Shown: one piece after another, positions 1-7,948 of the stretch
How the letters are laid out: every line of letters begins with the position of its first letter
Position numbering within the stretch: position 1 is the stretch's first letter
Assembly (NCBI GenBank): GCA_026398275.1
Contig: JAPLTF010000017.1
Coordinates: forward strand, 100,846-164,845
Length of the DNA stretch: 64,000 nucleotides
Source: Verrucomicrobiota bacterium
GTDB lineage: Bacteria > Verrucomicrobiota > Verrucomicrobiia > Chthoniobacterales > Terrimicrobiaceae
Direction: 5' to 3'
Translations under genes and position numbers: made by a program
The notes under the pieces: generated by a model
Database searches by the model: none
What the model saw: the letters and a program-made list of their open reading frames with translations, nothing else
Told to the model about the DNA's origin: nothing

Positions 1-336
1 AACTTCAAGCTCCAGATGGATGCGTTCGGGCGCAGGATCGAGCGCGTGAAAGGGAAGTTCGACGCGCTCCGGCCCGGCCGGATGAAAATCGGAAAGCTCG
101 ACGACTTCCTGTCGAACATTCCGGACGCCTGGAGCAACTTGAAAAAGAGCAGCACGCGCCTGGCCCTGGAAACGCTCCGGGACTTTGATTACACCAAGGC
201 CGGGGGGGAGATGTGGTTTGTGGAAAACCAGGGCATCCTCGGGTTGAAGTTGCAAGGACCGCTCGGATCGCGCAACTTTGAGGTCGTGCTTCACGCCGAC
301 GAATCTCCGGAGGGCCGATGGAAACAAAAACCTTGA
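1..336 (+). CDS. YdbH-like intermembrane bridge protein, C-terminal end (partial)
   Basis: The window opens inside this gene; 111 codons remain before the TGA at 334-336. The visible part is a beta-rich tail with the pattern ALETLRDFDYTKAGGEMWF followed by a hydrophobic beta-strand stretch, which resembles the end of the YdbH/AsmA-like family (dicarboxylate-transport Pfam name). In E. coli YdbH forms a bridge from inner to outer membrane and shares phospholipid transport with TamB and YhdP. The assignment is strengthened by the next gene, a YnbE-YdbL fusion, which matches the E. coli ydbH-ynbE-ydbL order. The two genes overlap by 19 bp, suggesting translational coupling. The N-terminal part lies outside the window. 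Confidence 0.75.
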   Translation, partial: NFKLQMDAFGRRIERVKGKFDALRPGRMKIGKLDDFLSNIPDAWSNLKKSSTRLALETLRDFDYTKAGGEMWFVENQGILGLKLQGPLGSRNFEVVLHADESPEGRWKQKP

Positions 337-830
337 AATATTTTGGCGCAGCAGCAGCCATCGCGCTCATGGCCGGCTGCTCCGCGCCCACGGTGAACCT
401 CGCGACCGGCGAACCGATCAAGGTGGACATCGCGATGCGGCTCGACGTCTACAGCCACAACAAGGAAGCCGCCGCGAAGGGGGCACCCGCCAGCCCGACC
501 AGCGACACCGAGACCCGCCGCCGCAACCGCATGGCCGACATCCAGAACTTCAAAAACTCCCGCCTCATCGGGGAAGGCCGCGACGGGCTTCTGTCGATCC
601 AGGTGGATTCGCCGGGCGAGCCCGGCGACTATGTGCGCAAGACAGTCGCTGCGGAAAATGAAGACCGCATGACACTGATGAAGGCCGCCGCCGAGAAGGG
701 GGAGAAGTCGCTGGCCGCCGTGCAGACCGAGCAGGGCGCGCTCTGGCAGAAAAGGTCGTTTGAAGGCGAACTGATCGAGATCACCAACCCCGATGGCACG
801 TTCTCGTGGGCCCCAAAATCAGGGCGATAG
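318..830 (+). CDS. YnbE-YdbL fusion lipoprotein
   Basis: 170 aa. The signal peptide ends in a lipobox LMAGC with the lipidated Cys at residue 21. Residues about 21-45 (EPIKVDIAMRLDVY) resemble YnbE, the small outer-membrane lipoprotein that anchors YdbH in E. coli. After a short Ala/Pro/Ser linker, residues about 67-165 resemble YdbL (DUF1318), with the family-like motifs KNSRLIGEGRDGLLS and GDYV followed by AENEDRMTLMK. In E. coli YdbL is a separate periplasmic protein thought to control YnbE assembly; here both are one polypeptide. The gene starts inside the end of the YdbH-like gene, so the three functions are made from one transcript. The fusion is read directly from an uninterrupted frame; the role is inferred from the families. 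Confidence 0.82.
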   Translation: METKTLKYFGAAAAIALMAGCSAPTVNLATGEPIKVDIAMRLDVYSHNKEAAAKGAPASPTSDTETRRRNRMADIQNFKNSRLIGEGRDGLLSIQVDSPGEPGDYVRKTVAAENEDRMTLMKAAAEKGEKSLAAVQTEQGALWQKRSFEGELIEITNPDGTFSWAPKSGR

Positions 831-906
831 TCTTCTTTACTCTTCTCCCTTCCTTGTATAGCGTTGCACGAACGTCTACCAACGTTCAACCATCAAACAC
901 AAACCT

Positions 907-1173
907 ATGGCTACCACAAAACGCAAACCAAATCCCGCACTCATGAAACCCGTCCAGCCCGATGAAGCGCTCGCCGCCATCGTCGGCTCCAAGCCGCTTC
1001 CCCGCAGCGAAATGACGAAGAAGCTCTGGGACTACATCAAGAAGAACGACCTTCAGGATCCGAAAAAGAGGACCATGATCAACGCGGACGCCGCGCTCAA
1101 GGTTGTCTTCGGCGGCAAGAAGCAAGTCAGCATGTTCGAGATGACGAAGCTCGTCTCAGGTCACGTTAAATAA
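907..1173 (+). CDS. SWIB/MDM2 domain protein
   Basis: 88 aa, almost entirely one SWIB domain: a basic N-terminus (MATTKRKPNPALMKPVQPD), then the hallmark helices with LPRSEMTKKLWDYIKKNDLQD, KKRTMINAD and FGGKKQVSMFEMTKLVSGH. SWIB domains belong to eukaryotic chromatin remodellers, but short stand-alone versions are known in chlamydiae and some other bacteria, where they are suspected to act on DNA topology or developmental chromatin. The basic N-terminus fits DNA binding; the actual target is unknown. The gene is monocistronic and is followed by a strong intrinsic terminator. Confidence 0.92.
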   Translation: MATTKRKPNPALMKPVQPDEALAAIVGSKPLPRSEMTKKLWDYIKKNDLQDPKKRTMINADAALKVVFGGKKQVSMFEMTKLVSGHVK

Positions 1174-1182
1174 CTTTTCCCT

Positions 1183-1226
1183 CCCCTGCGGAGCATGCCT
1201 CGCATGTTCCGCGGGGGAACTTTTTC
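1183..1226 (+). terminator. Intrinsic terminator after the SWIB gene
   Basis: A 14-bp GC-rich stem (CCCC-GCGGAGCATG against CATGTTCCGCGGGG, one bulged T, one G-T pair) with a CCTCG loop is followed by ACTTTTT. It starts 9 bp after the SWIB stop codon. A second, weaker dyad (GTTCCCC...GGGGAAC) follows at about 1230-1253. Confidence 0.8.
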
Positions 1227-1428
1227 CGCGTTCCCCCTGTTCCGGCGGGGAACAACTCCCTTTCTGCTTTCGTGGAAAGGATTGAGACCAGCTCCTTCCA
1301 TCTCTTAACAACGAATGGACGCAGGGAGAATGGGCAGATGCTTCACTTCGTTTCGGTTGTGCCGTATAACTTGCTCTGAATACGTCTCTTGAGATTATAT
1401 TTCGGTTTTACAAAGTCTTTTATTGCTA

Positions 1429-1445
1429 ATGAGACGCCATCTCAT
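1429..1445. promoter_or_regulatory. Dyad just upstream of feoA
   Basis: Perfect inverted repeat ATGAGA-CGCCA-TCTCAT ending 7 bp before the GTG start of feoA, where a ribosome-binding site would normally lie. It could be an operator for a metal-responsive repressor or an RNA hairpin acting on translation. It does not match a canonical Fur box. No function can be assigned from sequence alone. Confidence 0.4.
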
Positions 1446-1452
1446 ATCGTGA

Positions 1453-1704
1453 GTGGAAGTGAACGCCGCACCGCTGAAAACGCTTGGAAAGATCGCCCAT
1501 GGTCAATCGGTGGAGATCATGGAGATTTCGAGCGATTGCGGGCGGGCGGGGCGATTGGCGGCGCTGGGTTTTCTTCCTGGCCGCCGGGTGCGCATCTCGC
1601 GGATCGCGCCGTTGGGGGATCCGATTTCGATTGAGATGGACGGGCAGGAGATCAGCCTGCGGCGGTCGGAAGCGGACCTGATCGGGGTGAAGGAGATCGC
1701 TTGA
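1453..1704 (+). CDS. feoA: Ferrous iron transport protein A
   Basis: 83 aa, a single SH3-like FeoA domain: LKTLGKIAHGQSVEIMEI at the start, the family pattern AALGFLPGRRVRISRIAPLG in the middle and a GQEISLRRSEADLI strand near the end. FeoA is a small cytoplasmic partner of the FeoB permease. The start codon is GTG at 1453, chosen because the domain begins a few residues later and no in-frame ATG fits. The stop codon is separated from the feoB start by a single base, so the two genes are tightly coupled. Confidence 0.9.
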   Translation: MEVNAAPLKTLGKIAHGQSVEIMEISSDCGRAGRLAALGFLPGRRVRISRIAPLGDPISIEMDGQEISLRRSEADLIGVKEIA

Positions 1705-1705
1705 G

Positions 1706-3910
1706 ATGACAGCGGCGGTCGATACAAAGAAGCGGCCGGCACGGATCGCGCTGCTGGGCAATCCGAACACCGGAAAATCGACGATCTTCAACCGGCTCAC
1801 CGGCCTGCGCCAGCACATCGCGAACTACCCCGGGATCACGGTGGAGATGAAAACCGGCGCGATGCTCGTCGGGGATCAGCAGGTGGAAGTCCTGGACCTT
1901 CCGGGGGCCTACAGCCTGGCGGCAGCCTCTCCGGACGAGCGCGTGGTGATGGATGCGCTGGATGGGCGGATGGGGAAGCGTCCGCCGGATCTCATCGTCT
2001 GCGTGCTCGATGCCACGAACCTCAAGCGCAACCTCCTCCTCGTCTCGCAGGCCGCAGAGCTTGAAATCCCGATGCTGGTTGTTCTCAACCAGTGGGACGC
2101 GGTGAAGCGGAACGGACTCCGCATCGACGCCGACCTGCTCGCCGATCGGCTGGGCGTGCCGGTCGTCACCACGGTTGCCAAACGCGGAGGCGGATTGGAG
2201 GAGCTGAAAAAGGCGATCTCGCACTCTCTCGACGAGCCACGGCGCATCCCGCGGATCCTCTGGCCGGAATTCATCGACGAGGCGCGGGACATCGTCCGGA
2301 ACGGGCTTGAGGAGACAGGGAATGATGTCACGGGCCCGGAGGCGCTCCGGATGATCTTTGACACCGACAGCGCATTTGCGGACAAAATCGGCCATCGGGA
2401 AAAGCTCAAGCCCCTGCTGAAATCCGCCCGCGACCGGATCCGCTCGCACGGCATGAACCCGGCCTCCGCGGAACCGGTCCTGCACTACCGCCACATCGAG
2501 GCCGTGCTCGACGGGGTCATCGAGGGCGATGGGATGGTCGCGCGGACCCGCGACTCGGTGGATGCCCTCCTGCTCAACCGGTTCTGGGGATCCCTGATCT
2601 TCTTCGCCGTGATGTATGTGGTGTTTCAAAGCCTGTATGCCTGGGCCGGGCCGGTGATGGATTTGATCGAGGCCGGGACCGGATGGGTGCAGGACCTCGT
2701 TTCGCCGCTGCTCGAGGGAACGCCCGTTCTGCAAAGTCTCGTCTCCGACGGGATCATCGCCGGCGTCGGCGGCGTCATTGTTTTCCTTCCCCAGATCCTC
2801 CTCCTCTTCTTCTTCATCGCGATCCTGGAGGACACCGGCTACCTTGCCCGCGCCGCGTTCCTCATGGACAAGCTGTTCGGCTGGTGCGGGCTCAATGGAA
2901 AAAGCTTTGTCCCCCTTCTCTCCGGGTATGCATGCGCGATTCCCGGGGTCATGGCCGCCAGGACGCTGGAGGATCCGAAGGCGCGGCTCACCACGATTCT
3001 CATGACCCCGTTCATGAGCTGCTCCGCAAGGCTCCCGATCTATGTCCTGCTCATCGGCGCCTTTGTGGAGCCGGTCTACGGGCCGCTCGTCGCCGGATGG
3101 ACGCTGTTCCTCATGCACTTTGTCGGCGCGGTTGTCGCCATGCCGATGGCGTGGTTCATGAACCGCTGCATCCTCAAGATCAAGGCCCAGCCGTTCATTC
3201 TCGAAATGCCGGACTACCGGGTCCCGACGCTCCGGAACGTCACCATCCGCATGTGGGAGCGCGGACGCGCGTTTTTGATCCAGGCCGGGACGGTCATCCT
3301 GTCGATTTCGATCATCGTCTGGGCGCTGCTCTATTTCCCGCGCCCGGACGAGGTGGCAGCCAAAACCCGCGAGGCGTTCATCGCGGAAAAATCCTCGGCC
3401 ATGCCAGCGGACGCGCTGGCCGCCGAGTTGGCCAACCCGGAGTCCGATCTGTCACACAAGCTGGATCACCGGATCGGCGGGGCCTACATCGAGCAGAGCT
3501 ACCTCGGGCAGTTCGGCAAAGCCGTGCAGCCGGTCTTCGACCCCGCCGGGTTTGACTGGAAAATCACGGTCGGCGTGCTCTCGAGCTTCCCCGCCCGCGA
3601 GGTCATCATCGCGACCATGGGGATCATCTACAACCTCGGGGCCGACGTGGACGAAGGATCGGACGACCTGCGCTCGATCATCGCGCAGGAGAAATGGCAC
3701 GAGGGGCCGCGGAAAGGCCAGCCGGTCTACACCCTGCCGGTCGTCATCGGCCTCATGGTCTTCTTCGCGCTCTGCATGCAGTGCGGGGCCACGGTCGCGG
3801 TCATTGCCAAGGAGCTGAGCTGGAAATGGGCGGTTGCATCATTCGCCACCATGACCGTCATTGCCTGGGTGGCCGCCGTGCTGATCTACCAAATCGGAAG
3901 CCGCCTCTAA
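1706..3910 (+). CDS. feoB: Ferrous iron transport protein B
   Basis: 734 aa, typical FeoB length. It has an N-terminal G domain with G1 GNPNTGKS (residues about 18-25), the G2 region YPGITVE, G3 DLPGAYSL and G4 NQWD (NxxD, with Trp where many FeoBs have Met or another residue). A helical spacer follows (about 170-270), then the polytopic membrane part with the two Gate-like regions around GYLARAAFLMD and PAREVIIATMG. It imports Fe2+ across the inner membrane in a GTP-dependent manner. It sits between feoA and a Cys-rich small membrane protein, the usual Feo layout. Confidence 0.97.
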   Translation: MTAAVDTKKRPARIALLGNPNTGKSTIFNRLTGLRQHIANYPGITVEMKTGAMLVGDQQVEVLDLPGAYSLAAASPDERVVMDALDGRMGKRPPDLIVCVLDATNLKRNLLLVSQAAELEIPMLVVLNQWDAVKRNGLRIDADLLADRLGVPVVTTVAKRGGGLEELKKAISHSLDEPRRIPRILWPEFIDEARDIVRNGLEETGNDVTGPEALRMIFDTDSAFADKIGHREKLKPLLKSARDRIRSHGMNPASAEPVLHYRHIEAVLDGVIEGDGMVARTRDSVDALLLNRFWGSLIFFAVMYVVFQSLYAWAGPVMDLIEAGTGWVQDLVSPLLEGTPVLQSLVSDGIIAGVGGVIVFLPQILLLFFFIAILEDTGYLARAAFLMDKLFGWCGLNGKSFVPLLSGYACAIPGVMAARTLEDPKARLTTILMTPFMSCSARLPIYVLLIGAFVEPVYGPLVAGWTLFLMHFVGAVVAMPMAWFMNRCILKIKAQPFILEMPDYRVPTLRNVTIRMWERGRAFLIQAGTVILSISIIVWALLYFPRPDEVAAKTREAFIAEKSSAMPADALAAELANPESDLSHKLDHRIGGAYIEQSYLGQFGKAVQPVFDPAGFDWKITVGVLSSFPAREVIIATMGIIYNLGADVDEGSDDLRSIIAQEKWHEGPRKGQPVYTLPVVIGLMVFFALCMQCGATVAVIAKELSWKWAVASFATMTVIAWVAAVLIYQIGSRL

Positions 3911-3915
3911 ATCCC

Positions 3916-4098
3916 ATGCCAACTCCGGAAACTATCGCCGTCGCCGTCATTGTTCTGGCCGCCGCTGTTTACCTTGTCTGGATGACGGTCTTGAAATACC
4001 GGAAACGCCAGACGGAAGAAGGCCCCTGCAGCGGATGCGGATGCGGCAGGGCCACCCAGCTCACAAGGAGGAGCGGGCTCGGTCATCGGGGGCCTTGA
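3916..4098 (+). CDS. FeoB-associated Cys-rich membrane protein
   Basis: 60 aa. It has one N-terminal membrane helix (residues about 5-25, IAVAVIVLAAAVYLVWMTVL) and a short Cys-rich tail CSGCGCG. It starts 5 bp after the feoB stop. Small proteins of this architecture are recurrent third genes of feo operons and are thought to replace FeoC; the cysteines may bind metal. The residues after the Cys cluster (RRSGLGHRGP) look unconstrained. Confidence 0.75.
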   Translation: MPTPETIAVAVIVLAAAVYLVWMTVLKYRKRQTEEGPCSGCGCGRATQLTRRSGLGHRGP

Positions 4099-4128
4099 GA
4101 AGAATACTCAGGCCCGGTTGAAGGCAGG

Positions 4129-5286
4129 TTACACCCTGACCCACGCCCGCGTCTTCGCGCTCTCCGAGACTGCAGCGAGGACCTTCTCGTTGGCCAGACC
4201 GTCGGCGAACGTCGGCTGAACGCTCTTTCCGGCAAACACGGCCTTCGTGAAATCCGCAAACGCATGAACGAACGTGTGCTCGTATCCGATGATGTGGCCC
4301 GGAGGCCACCAGGCTCCGGCATAGGGGTGGATGGATTCGGTGACGAGGATGTCCCGGAACCCGCGCGCGTCGGCCGGATCGTCCGCGTTGTAGAACTTCA
4401 GCCGGTTCATGTCCTCAAAATCGAAAACGAGCGAGCCCTTGCTGCCGTTGATTTCGACCGTGATGTGATTTTTGCGACCCTGGGCGAACCGTGTGGCTTC
4501 CAGGTTGGCAAGCGCACCGTTCTTGAATCGCCCGATCCATGAGACCGCGTCATCGACGGTTACCTTCCCGGTTTTACTCGAAGCCTTGGCGCTGAGCCCT
4601 GCGCCGAGTTCCGCCTGAAGCGGCCGCTCCTTGATGAACGTCTCCATGAGCCCGCAGACTTCCTTGATCTCGCCGACCAGATACCGGCCGAGGTCGATGA
4701 TGTGAGCGCCGAGGTCGCCATGGCTGCCCGAGCCCGCGATCTTCGACTGCAGGCGCCAGACCAGCGGAAACGCGGGATCCGTGATCCAGTCCTGCGCATA
4801 GCGTGCCCGGAAATGATAGATCCGGTCGCCGAGATCACCGCGCCCGATCATCGCCTTGGCCAGGGCCATGGCCGGAATGCGGCGGTAAACGTGGCAGATC
4901 ATGTTCACGACGCCCGCCTTCTTCACCGCGGCGACCATGTCCTCGCACTGGGCGACATTCATCGCGAGCGGCTTCTCGCAAAGGACCGCCTTCCCGTGCT
5001 TCGCCGCCTCGATGGCAATCTCGTAGTGGCAGTCGTTCGGCGTGCAGATGTCGATGATATCAATCACCGGATCCGACACCACTTCCCGCCAGTCTGTCGA
5101 TGTTTTGCTCCACCCGAGGCTTGCCGCCGCGGCGTTCACACCGGCAGGTGAGCGCCCGCAAAGGGTGCGCATCTCGATCTCTGCCGGAAGATCAAAAAAC
5201 CTCCCCGCCTGACGCCAGGCATTCGAGTGGGCCTTGCCCATGAAATTATAACCGATGAGCCCGACGCGGAGGGAACGTTTTTTCAT
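4129..5286 (-). CDS. Gfo/Idh/MocA family oxidoreductase
   Basis: 385 aa from the ATG at 5286, chosen because the Rossmann fold (LRVGLIGYNFMGKAHSNAW) begins five residues later. The dinucleotide-binding domain carries the EKP motif (LCEKPLAMN, about 105) and the C-terminal alpha/beta domain has GSHGDLGAHIIDLGRYL with the usual catalytic-site Asp/His. Members oxidise or reduce sugars and inositols with NAD(P); the substrate cannot be read from sequence. It converges with the feo operon (31 bp apart) and lies downstream of the HlyD gene on the same strand. Confidence 0.9.
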   Translation of the reverse strand: MKKRSLRVGLIGYNFMGKAHSNAWRQAGRFFDLPAEIEMRTLCGRSPAGVNAAAASLGWSKTSTDWREVVSDPVIDIIDICTPNDCHYEIAIEAAKHGKAVLCEKPLAMNVAQCEDMVAAVKKAGVVNMICHVYRRIPAMALAKAMIGRGDLGDRIYHFRARYAQDWITDPAFPLVWRLQSKIAGSGSHGDLGAHIIDLGRYLVGEIKEVCGLMETFIKERPLQAELGAGLSAKASSKTGKVTVDDAVSWIGRFKNGALANLEATRFAQGRKNHITVEINGSKGSLVFDFEDMNRLKFYNADDPADARGFRDILVTESIHPYAGAWWPPGHIIGYEHTFVHAFADFTKAVFAGKSVQPTFADGLANEKVLAAVSESAKTRAWVRV

Positions 5287-5316
5287 AATCATAAGGATTG
5301 CGGGACAGCCCAAGTG

Positions 5317-6177
5317 TCACATGCCCGAAAGCGAGACAGACGCGGTCTGGCCGATGCGCAGAGGAAACGGGGGCTTGCCCGAAACCTGAACGCGCACCGG
5401 AAACCGGTTCGGAAGCCGGACCCAATCGATCGTCTGGTTGACATCCGGCAGCAGCTGGACGGTTGACCCGTCCGGAACAAAAATCCCCCAGGCCACGCTT
5501 TCCACAACCCCTTCGAACGGCTGGCTCTCGTGCCCCATGAGCCGGACGGCTGCCTTCCCGCCCTCGACCACGTGCCGCAGCTGGGTCTCCTTGAAATACG
5601 CCGCCACCCAGAAAGAGTTGGAATCCACAAGGGCGAGGATCTGCTGGCCGGCGGTGACATACTCGCCGGGCGATGTGTTCACGTTCGTCAGATATCCATC
5701 CACGGGAGCAAGGATCTTTGTGTAGGTGAGATTGAGCTTTGCGTAGTCGAGGTCGGCCTGCGCGGCGGCGACATCCGCCTGGGCACCGATGTAGGAATCC
5801 TGCGCGTTCTGGAGATCCCGGATGTCGGTGACTTTTGTCTCGTAGAGCTGGGTCTGCCGGTCGAGCTCCTGCTTCGACTGGACCGCCTTGGCCTCGGCCT
5901 GCTGGAGCTTGCCGGTCAGGCTGTTGACGTCTGCGATGTAGGTGGCGGGATCGATTTCAAAAAGCAGATCCCCTTTTTTCACCTGCTGGTTGTCCTTGAC
6001 CGGAATCTGGATAATCGGCCCGCCGACCCGGCACGCCACCCCGACCACATTCGCCCGCACCTGGGCGTCCCGGGTCCACGGGCGCGTGACATACCGGTGA
6101 TACATGGCGAGCGCGGCGACCAGCGCGAGCGCCACCACAACCGAGGTGACAAGATACTTTGAACCGCCGGGCTTCAT
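5317..6177 (-). CDS. HlyD/EmrA-like membrane fusion protein
   Basis: 286 aa. It has one N-terminal membrane anchor (about 8-27), a first biotinyl-lipoyl-like half (VGGPIIQIPVKDNQQVKKGD), a long coiled-coil hairpin (about 75-150, Gln/Ala-rich), the second lipoyl half (ILAPVDGYLTNVNTSPGEYV) and a beta-barrel ending in FPLRIGQTASVSL. It is a periplasmic adaptor of a proton-driven exporter of the EmrA/AaeA type. It overlaps the DUF1656 gene by 4 bp (ATGA). The partner FUSC/AaeB permease that usually accompanies this pair is not in the adjoining sequence. Confidence 0.9.
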   Translation of the reverse strand: MKPGGSKYLVTSVVVALALVAALAMYHRYVTRPWTRDAQVRANVVGVACRVGGPIIQIPVKDNQQVKKGDLLFEIDPATYIADVNSLTGKLQQAEAKAVQSKQELDRQTQLYETKVTDIRDLQNAQDSYIGAQADVAAAQADLDYAKLNLTYTKILAPVDGYLTNVNTSPGEYVTAGQQILALVDSNSFWVAAYFKETQLRHVVEGGKAAVRLMGHESQPFEGVVESVAWGIFVPDGSTVQLLPDVNQTIDWVRLPNRFPVRVQVSGKPPFPLRIGQTASVSLSGM

Positions 6178-6395
6178 GGGGCGAGGATCACACCGAACAG
6201 GCAACCAAACAAGACCGACAATGCCACGAAAAAAAGCGGCACATGCCAGATGTGGCGGGTCAGCGCCCTGCGCTCCAGCTCGAGCACAACAATCCACGCC
6301 GCCAGGAAACCCAGCGAGCTGATGATCATCCCCCATGGCATCAGAAAATCCCCGATCTGAAATTCCGGGGTCCGGAAATAATCGAAGAGAGCCAT
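6174..6395 (-). CDS. DUF1656 small membrane protein (AaeX-like)
   Basis: 73 aa with two membrane helices (about 18-38 and 53-72) and the family-like opening FRTPEFQIGDFLMPWGM. DUF1656 proteins such as AaeX are encoded directly before an AaeA-type adaptor, exactly as here (4-bp overlap). They are presumed accessory subunits of aromatic-acid or xenobiotic efflux pumps. It lies 11 bp after sufT. Confidence 0.82.
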   Translation of the reverse strand: MALFDYFRTPEFQIGDFLMPWGMIISSLGFLAAWIVVLELERRALTRHIWHVPLFFVALSVLFGCLFGVILAP

Positions 6396-6406
6396 GGCGA
6401 GCGGGA

Positions 6407-6946
6407 CTACAGGATCCCGAGCTTCATTTTGCCAGCCTCGCTGATCATGGCCTGGTTCCACGGCGGATCCCAGACCAGATCGACCTCGGCGTCTGCGATC
6501 CCCTCGAGCGAAAGAATCTTCCCGCGCGCGTCCGCCGCAATCGTGGGCCCCATCCCGCAGCCCGGGGCGGTCAGGGTCATCTTCACGTTCACTGCTGTCG
6601 ATCCATCGTCCTTTTTCGTCACGGCGCAATCGTAGACGAGGCCGAGGTCAACGATGTTCACCGGGATCTCGGGATCGAAGACCGTTTTCAGCTGGTCCCA
6701 GACCGCCTGCTCGGTCGAACCCTCGACCTTAACCTTTGCCGAAGCCGCCTCCGGGTCAATGCCCAGCGCGTCGGCGTCCTTCAGCTCAATCCGCGCCAGC
6801 CCGCCGGGGGTGGCCACAGTGAAAGTTCCGCCCAGCGACTGGGTGACGACGACCGACATCCCGGCCGGCAGCACGAGCGGATGGCCGCTGGGGATTTGCA
6901 CGGCGTCGCAGTCGCGGGAAAGAATGATGTCTCCTTGGGTGTTCAT
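6407..6946 (-). CDS. sufT: Fe-S assembly protein SufT
   Basis: 179 aa. An N-terminal extension of about 75 residues contains a beta-rich segment (LPAGMSVVVTQSLGGTFTV) typical of the longer SufT proteins. It is followed by a MIP18/DUF59 domain with VFDPEIPVNIVDLGLVYD and the conserved TAPGCGMG motif. SufT helps mature Fe-S proteins in the cytoplasm. It follows the IscU-like and rhodanese genes on the same strand, so the three probably form a Fe-S maturation operon. Confidence 0.92.
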   Translation of the reverse strand: MNTQGDIILSRDCDAVQIPSGHPLVLPAGMSVVVTQSLGGTFTVATPGGLARIELKDADALGIDPEAASAKVKVEGSTEQAVWDQLKTVFDPEIPVNIVDLGLVYDCAVTKKDDGSTAVNVKMTLTAPGCGMGPTIAADARGKILSLEGIADAEVDLVWDPPWNQAMISEAGKMKLGIL

Positions 6947-6947
6947 A

Positions 6948-7385
6948 TTAAGTGTGAAGTTTGATGATGACTTTTTTTTGAGGTTGAAAGCTGTCCACGA
7001 GGGTCGGCGCAGAAGGAGCGGAGGGGGCGGTTGGTTCAGGGGCAGCTCCGGTGAGCGCGTTTTTCAACGCCCCCTCGACAAGCTGGGCACAATGGATCTT
7101 CATCGGAGGAAGCGGACCGAGCGGTGCGGAAAGCTCGGATCCCGAAAGCGCGAGCGCCTCCTCCGGGGTTTTGCCCTTGATCATCTCGGTGGCGATGCTG
7201 GCGACGGCGATTGCGGTCTGGCATCCGAACGATTGAAACGTCGCCTTGTCGATCACCTTGCGACCGCCGTCATCGCGGAATTTGATCCACATCCGCAGCA
7301 TGTCCCCGCAGTCGCTGCTCCCAGCTGTGCCGACCGCGTCAGCGCCGGACATTTCTCCGAGGTTTTGGGGATCGTCAGGGTTCAT
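6948..7385 (-). CDS. IscU/SufU-like Fe-S scaffold
   Basis: 145 aa from the ATG at 7385, which overlaps the stop of the upstream gene by 4 bp. The three ligand cysteines of the U-type scaffold are present: SSDCGDML (with the Asp two residues on), SFGCQTAIA and KIHCAQLV. The catalytic order C...C...HC matches IscU/NifU-N. After about residue 110 a Pro/Ala-rich tail (APEPTAPSAPSAPT) runs to a hydrophobic end. It would assemble [2Fe-2S] clusters for transfer. No IscS/SufS desulfurase or SufBCD genes are adjacent, so they must lie elsewhere. Confidence 0.88.
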   Translation of the reverse strand: MNPDDPQNLGEMSGADAVGTAGSSDCGDMLRMWIKFRDDGGRKVIDKATFQSFGCQTAIAVASIATEMIKGKTPEEALALSGSELSAPLGPLPPMKIHCAQLVEGALKNALTGAAPEPTAPSAPSAPTLVDSFQPQKKVIIKLHT

Positions 7386-7915
7386 TCGACGGAGTAGCGG
7401 GGCAGCGCGGGATCGACTTGCCGGCTCCAGGCGTCGATACCGCCTTTGAGGGCGCGGACATTTTGAAATCCGTGCCCGGAAAAATACGCGGCCGCATCCA
7501 GGCTGCGGGTCCCGGTGTGGTCGTAGATGACCAGCAGCGTGTCTTTCGCACATCCGCGCATCATCGCCTGGATGAGATCCTGGCTGAAAAGCTCCGAGCC
7601 CGCGATCCTCACGGCTTCATGTTCCTCGCGGGTCCTGATATCGAGAAGCCGCGCACCGCCAGCGCCATGCGCTTTCGCGGCCTCCGGTGGAGAAATATAA
7701 ACCTTCTCATCCTGCTCGTGGGATTCGCGCACTTTTTCCAGCACCTCCTCCATGTCGATCCCCTCGTTGCGGGCGCAAACCCCGGAGAGCTTTTCGTCCG
7801 GCTGGAACCCGCAGCTCGCGCACCCGCCAATGTGGTAGTTGCGGAACAACGCCCGCTGCGCGCCGGGATAGGCGGCGAGAAGTTCCTGCATCGTGGGATC
7901 CGGAGACAAGGTCAT
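7382..7915 (-). CDS. DUF1858-like plus rhodanese-like protein with a substituted active site
   Basis: 177 aa, two domains. Residues 1-65 look like a DUF1858/hybrid-cluster-associated domain with a CxxC pair (HIGGCASCGFQP). Residues about 85-170 are a rhodanese fold (ARLLDIRTREEHEAVRIAGS, then GGIDAWSRQVDP). At the place of the catalytic Cys of active rhodaneses (CxxGxRS) the sequence is DHTGTRS, so the nucleophile is Asp. It therefore probably does not form a persulfide in the usual way and may act as a binding module, with the N-terminal CxxC doing the redox work. It is first in the IscU-like/sufT operon. Confidence 0.82.
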   Translation of the reverse strand: MTLSPDPTMQELLAAYPGAQRALFRNYHIGGCASCGFQPDEKLSGVCARNEGIDMEEVLEKVRESHEQDEKVYISPPEAAKAHGAGGARLLDIRTREEHEAVRIAGSELFSQDLIQAMMRGCAKDTLLVIYDHTGTRSLDAAAYFSGHGFQNVRALKGGIDAWSRQVDPALPRYSVE

Positions 7916-7948
7916 GAGGAAAGGAACGTAATGGCTTTGAGAAGGAAT

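Noticed and set aside
1652..3118. 488-codon minus-strand frame opposite feoB
   Set aside because: Antisense of feoB with low-complexity Glu/Arg composition and no start signal.
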